Positions 42,929 to 45,540 of a DNA stretch of 45,540 nt are shown here, piece after piece. The stretch lies in the NCBI GenBank assembly GCA_030653035.1, contig JAUSAB010000052.1:1-45540 (forward strand), written 5' to 3'. The number at the start of each line of letters is the position of its first letter. The stretch's first letter is position 1. The translations under genes and the position numbers were made by a program. Below the pieces are notes generated by a model. The model ran no database searches. It had not been told where the DNA came from and worked only from the letters and a program-made list of their open reading frames with translations. Source of the stretch: Desulfocapsaceae bacterium (GTDB lineage Bacteria; Desulfobacterota; Desulfobulbia; Desulfobulbales; Desulfocapsaceae).

Positions 42929-42985
42929 GGTTAAATCAAAATAGAAGAATCAGGAAAAATCAGGGACAAAGAAACAGAGGAAGAA

Positions 42986-43028
42986 TCAGTGGCAGACCAC
43001 CTTTTGGCTAAACGTGGTCTGCCACTGA
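42986..43028. terminator. Hairpin between convergent genes
   Basis: TCAGTGGCAGACCAC (42986-43000) pairs perfectly with GTGGTCTGCCACTGA (43014-43028) around a 13-base loop. It sits between the convergent FecR-type gene and the exported protein gene at 43057. The T runs on both sides are weak, so it may be a terminator or an mRNA-end stabiliser. Confidence 0.5.
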
Positions 43029-43056
43029 GATTTTAGATTTTAGTCCGAAAGTTAAG

Positions 43057-44361
43057 TTATTCGCTGGAACTATTATTTCCTAATGCGCTGGGAATTATCT
43101 GCCACAAGATATTGTTTGTTTTAAAGTTGACTACCTGTGATTTCTCTGCCGGACTCATACATTGGAGTGCTTTTTTTGGCAATTTGGCCAACTCGGCGGC
43201 CTTGGCATTGGCAGCTGCTTTGGAGGGTTGGCCCGTGGCAAAATTCATTACTATTTTTGTTTCGCCTGGCTTCAGGGTAAAGGTGTAGGCCCAGTATGGG
43301 GTATCCTCATCATCGGCAAAGGAGGTTTTGGCCAATCCCACTGGCGCCCCAGGGCCTTGCAGAACATGGCCGAGGCGGGGGTCGGGGGAGGTGGTGCCAA
43401 TGTAATTCTGGAAGGTGCTGACCCAGGTATCCGTTATCGAGGCCGTCGTGTTGCCATCTGAACTGCTGACAATCTTTGTACTAGAATCGGAACCGAGGTT
43501 GTTGGAGGTAACTGTGGTAAGAGTCTGAGGCGTACTGCCCGTATTGGTGAAAATATTGAGCCAACGGGCAAACATATCATTACTTGGCACAAACATCTTG
43601 CGAGAAACTTGCAGGCTGCCGATAGTCTGCGTCGGAAAATTAATCTGGCGGTTGTCGCAATCCACATCATAGGTTGCCGGCCCATTATTATTATACATCG
43701 TATAGTCGGCATTGCCGGTAGCACAAGGTCCGGTTTTTCCGGTCAGGCTCACACAGAGCGCATTATAGCCGTCAAAGGCGTCGCTGAGCGTCACATTTTC
43801 CGTGCCGCCGGCACTGGTCGAGGCTGCTACCGCGTGGGTGAAGCTGGCCTCGGAAACCGCAGCACTCGCTGATGATGAGGTCGCAAAAGTAATATCGGTG
43901 TTAACAAACCACTCCAGCCCGCCTTGGTCTATCAAAGACTTGCTGCCGGTAGCAAGCTCTACACCGTCACCGGCTACAGCCTGGGCATTGAGCCGGTATG
44001 AACCATCTTTGTCTTTGAGAGCCTTAGCTTTGGCTTCATTTTGAAGGCGAGGAGCAGGGGGAATGATCTGGCTGCTTGCCAGCTGACGAAAACCGTCGCC
44101 ATCAACATCAGTGGTGGTAAGGTTTAAACTATCGGAGAAATCCGGAAGGGCGTCGACTGCCTGCCTGGAAGCTGCTGGGCGTTGGCTGTTGTCACCAAGG
44201 GCCTCGCCAATCACTGACGGTTGAGTAGCTTGACTCTCAGCGGCCAGAGGCGAGGCCAGCGGCAGGCCGAGAGCTAACATCAAAGTCCCGGTGACCAGCC
44301 TTTGGTTCAATGGAGTCTGCCGAGGTGACAAACGGTTAACGAGGTTGCGCTTATGTTTCAT
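43057..44361 (-). CDS. Exported protein of unknown function
   Basis: The 434-residue product begins with a long basic N-region and a hydrophobic segment (LVTGTLMLALGLPLASPLAAES) that fits a Sec signal peptide. The rest is rich in Ser, Thr, Asn and Ala, beta-structured in look (SLQVSRKMFVPSNDMFARWLNIFTNTG, TPYWAYTFTLKPGETKIVMNF), with two Cys pairs in ALCVSLTGKTGPCATG and YDVDCDN. The Gly/Ser-rich tail ends NNSSSE. It looks like a surface or extracellular beta-sandwich protein. I do not recognise its family. It is alone, with the structured region 44423-44603 upstream of its start. Confidence 0.7.
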   Translation of the reverse strand: MKHKRNLVNRLSPRQTPLNQRLVTGTLMLALGLPLASPLAAESQATQPSVIGEALGDNSQRPAASRQAVDALPDFSDSLNLTTTDVDGDGFRQLASSQIIPPAPRLQNEAKAKALKDKDGSYRLNAQAVAGDGVELATGSKSLIDQGGLEWFVNTDITFATSSSASAAVSEASFTHAVAASTSAGGTENVTLSDAFDGYNALCVSLTGKTGPCATGNADYTMYNNNGPATYDVDCDNRQINFPTQTIGSLQVSRKMFVPSNDMFARWLNIFTNTGSTPQTLTTVTSNNLGSDSSTKIVSSSDGNTTASITDTWVSTFQNYIGTTSPDPRLGHVLQGPGAPVGLAKTSFADDEDTPYWAYTFTLKPGETKIVMNFATGQPSKAAANAKAAELAKLPKKALQCMSPAEKSQVVNFKTNNILWQIIPSALGNNSSSE

Positions 44362-44422
44362 ACGATCAACTCCTCTTATACTACATGTTTATAACCAAGG
44401 CCTTCTCCATCTGCTTGAATAA

Positions 44423-44532
44423 CGCCCCGGATGAGTAGCGCGTTGTTTGCGTCTACCTCGATCCATTTGATGTCCCGGAGTTTGATTTACCTTGATATTG
44501 GATCGTAGCAAAAGCGCTGCTCATCCGGGGCG
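44423..44532. repeat. Long nested palindrome, about 110 bases
   Basis: CGCCCCGGATGAGTAGCGC (44423-44441) pairs with GCGCTGCTCATCCGGGGCG (44514-44532) with one G-T wobble. Inside, CGATCCA (44459-44465) pairs with TGGATCG (44499-44505), and TTTGC pairs with GCAAA between the two stems, so one long imperfect hairpin can form with a 33-base loop. The 44362-44804 gap contains this, the two hairpins listed next, and no gene I can support. Confidence 0.6.
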
Positions 44533-44555
44533 ATGTCCCGCGAAGCGGGGACATC
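44532..44555. repeat. GATGTCCC hairpin adjoining the long palindrome
   Basis: GATGTCCCGC and GCGGGGACATC form a hairpin with a GAA loop and one bulged G. The left arm GATGTCCCG also occurs in the loop of the long palindrome (44469-44477), so the right arm could pair with either copy. Confidence 0.5.
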
Positions 44556-44572
44556 AAGTTATTATCCAGTTT

Positions 44573-44603
44573 CTGTATACCACTCTAAATGAGTGATATA
44601 CAG
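44573..44603. repeat. Imperfect inverted repeat
   Basis: CTGTATACCACTC (44573-44585) and GAGTGATATACAG (44591-44603) flank TAAAT; 12 of 13 positions pair. It lies next to the hairpins at 44423-44555 in the same gene-free gap. Confidence 0.5.
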
Positions 44604-44804
44604 AAAGATGACCATATTTCAGACCCCCTAGATCGGAGTTCTGATATAGTCAACATACTTCAAAGTTATTGACAGCGGATACAGAGCGTCCGCACATAGG
44701 TACTACCCCAAGTTTCCCTAACAAAACATGACAGACTTGCTCAATGCGATCAGCAGCAAATAAAACCGTCCCCCAAAACCCTTGACAGGATGGCAGGCAT
44801 CCTG

Positions 44805-45110
44805 TCACAGCCCCTTTTTCAGCGTCTCCAGATATTCTTCCCATTCGAGAGGGAGCATGTTTTTTTTTCTGGTATTGCACTCCTTGCAGGAAGGCACCAG
44901 GTTGTCTCTGGTGCTGCGCCCGCCACGGGTCAGAGGGACCAGATGATCCATGGTCAGTTCCTTAAAAGAAACTACTTGCAGGCAATAATAACACTTGCCG
45001 GAGGCGGTCTTCTGCTGCCACCATCGGGTCTTGCGCATCTCCCTGGCCTTGGCCCGCTCGGTGCGGATTTCAGCCTCGTCCATCCCATCAAACCCGAAAG
45101 AATCCATCAT
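44805..45110 (-). CDS. HNH endonuclease-like protein
   Basis: The 101-residue product has an N-terminal charged helical part and an HNH domain: CYYC near residue 40, LTMDHLVPLTRGGRSTRDNLVPSCKECNTRKKN with the D-H, N and C-x-x-C of the HNH zinc type. Stand-alone small HNH proteins of this kind are common and mostly of unknown role. Its start overlaps the end of folC by 4 bases, so it shares a transcript. A 10-base hairpin (44783-44807) overlaps its stop but lacks a T run. Confidence 0.85.
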   Translation of the reverse strand: MMDSFGFDGMDEAEIRTERAKAREMRKTRWWQQKTASGKCYYCLQVVSFKELTMDHLVPLTRGGRSTRDNLVPSCKECNTRKKNMLPLEWEEYLETLKKGL

Positions 45111-45540
45111 TTGGACACCAACTCACCCAGTAGGCTCTTGCGCACCGCCCCGATCAGGTATAAAGAGCCGGCCACCACAATCAGGTCTCCAGCCTTGGCC
45201 AGGGCCTCAGCCCTGGCCAGGGCCTGATCAACCTGGGCAATACACTCACAGCGTTTCCGCGTCTCGGCGTCAAGATTCTCCAATAACTGCTCAGGCGTTG
45301 CGGCCCGTTCTCCCTCCGGTCTGGTCAGCAGCAAAATCGCAGCCAGCTTAGCAATCAGCGGCAGGGTATTGCCCAGGTCCTTATCCAGCATGGCGCCCCA
45401 GACCACGATCAGCCGTTTATACTCATATTCCTGGCGCAGAGTGAGCACCAGACTCTCCACCCCCGCCGGATTGTGCGCCCCGTCAAGGAGATAACAGATG
45501 GTGTCTTTATCCGTTGCCTGCACCTGTGCAACCACGTCCC
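45107..45540 (-). CDS. folC: FolC, folylpolyglutamate/dihydrofolate synthase, C-terminal part cut by the window edge
   Basis: The frame stays open to the right edge, so only about the last 144 residues are seen. They hold the C-terminal Mur-ligase domain: YLLDGAHNPAGVESLVLTL (the D-G-A-H-N-P motif of FolC), RLIVVWGAMLDKDLGNTLPLI and VVAGSLYLIGAVR, the end typical of FolC. It adds glutamate to folates, and in many bacteria also makes dihydrofolate. The start lies beyond 45540. It overlaps the HNH gene by 4 bases. Confidence 0.9.
   Translation of the reverse strand, partial: DVVAQVQATDKDTICYLLDGAHNPAGVESLVLTLRQEYEYKRLIVVWGAMLDKDLGNTLPLIAKLAAILLLTRPEGERAATPEQLLENLDAETRKRCECIAQVDQALARAEALAKAGDLIVVAGSLYLIGAVRKSLLGELVSK

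Noticed and set aside
44783-44807. Hairpin at the end of the HNH gene as a terminator
   Set aside because: The 10-base stem is sound but no T run follows on the minus strand.
44650-44880. Minus-strand frame of 76 codons in the gap beside the HNH gene
   Set aside because: No ribosome site or recognisable motif, and it overlaps the 3' end of the HNH gene; judged a chance frame.

Overview
The window looks like chromosomal DNA of a Gram-negative, anaerobic, sulfur-metabolising bacterium, most likely a member of the Desulfobacterota (order Desulfobulbales or a relative). This is inferred from content: a polysulfide/thiosulfate-reductase-like molybdoenzyme, a rubrerythrin, Tol-Pal and lipid A genes, a branched-chain amino acid ABC transporter, and a lipid-type cluster mixing fatty-acid-synthase enzymes with CrtI-like desaturases. 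There are no rRNA genes, phage modules or CRISPR arrays. One tRNA gene (tRNA-His) is present.

Layout. 1-4010 (minus): the edge of an unknown gene, then a TorD-type chaperone, a Tat-exported molybdopterin oxidoreductase and its four-cluster ferredoxin subunit. 4274-4444: tRNA-His with promoter and terminator. 4566-7224 (minus): a zinc-ribbon protein, a 48-residue membrane peptide gene and a PheA-ACT-TyrA fusion. 7388-12812 (minus): tolQ-tolR-tolA-tolB-cpoB-tlyA, without pal. 13002-18913 (minus): a seven-gene lipid/polyene-type cluster (ketosynthase, ACP, two CrtI-like FAD enzymes, ketoreductase, dehydratase, and a tiny zinc-ribbon gene interrupted by an in-frame TGA). 19092-20578 (plus): a thioredoxin-reductase-like flavoprotein and rubrerythrin. 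20647-24899 (minus): a sigma-54 response regulator, a membrane histidine kinase, surE, and a GIY-YIG protein. 24935-27362 (minus): two cell-wall enzymes (MepK-like and LdtD-like). 27513-28354 (plus): tatC, split by a -1 frameshift at a run of nine T. 28515-30817 (plus): class II aldolase and a nucleotide-sugar epimerase. 30914-33174 (minus): lpxC and lpxK. 33439-38367 (plus): livKHMGF. 38393-42836 (plus): a Gfo/Idh/MocA dehydrogenase, lpxB and a large FecR/DUF6600-like exported protein. 43057-45540 (minus): an unknown exported protein, a structured intergenic region, an HNH protein and the 3' part of folC.

How the genes fit together. Much of the window serves the envelope: Tat export (tatC, with Tat-type cargo in the molybdoenzyme and the MepK-like protein), Tol-Pal, lipid A synthesis (lpxC, lpxK, lpxB, possibly a diamino-sugar variant through the Gfo/Idh gene) and peptidoglycan crosslinking. 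The most unusual parts are the lipid-type cluster with its TGA-interrupted zinc ribbon, the tatC frameshift at T9, and a long nested palindrome near 44.5 kb. All assignments come from reading the sequence; no database search was run.
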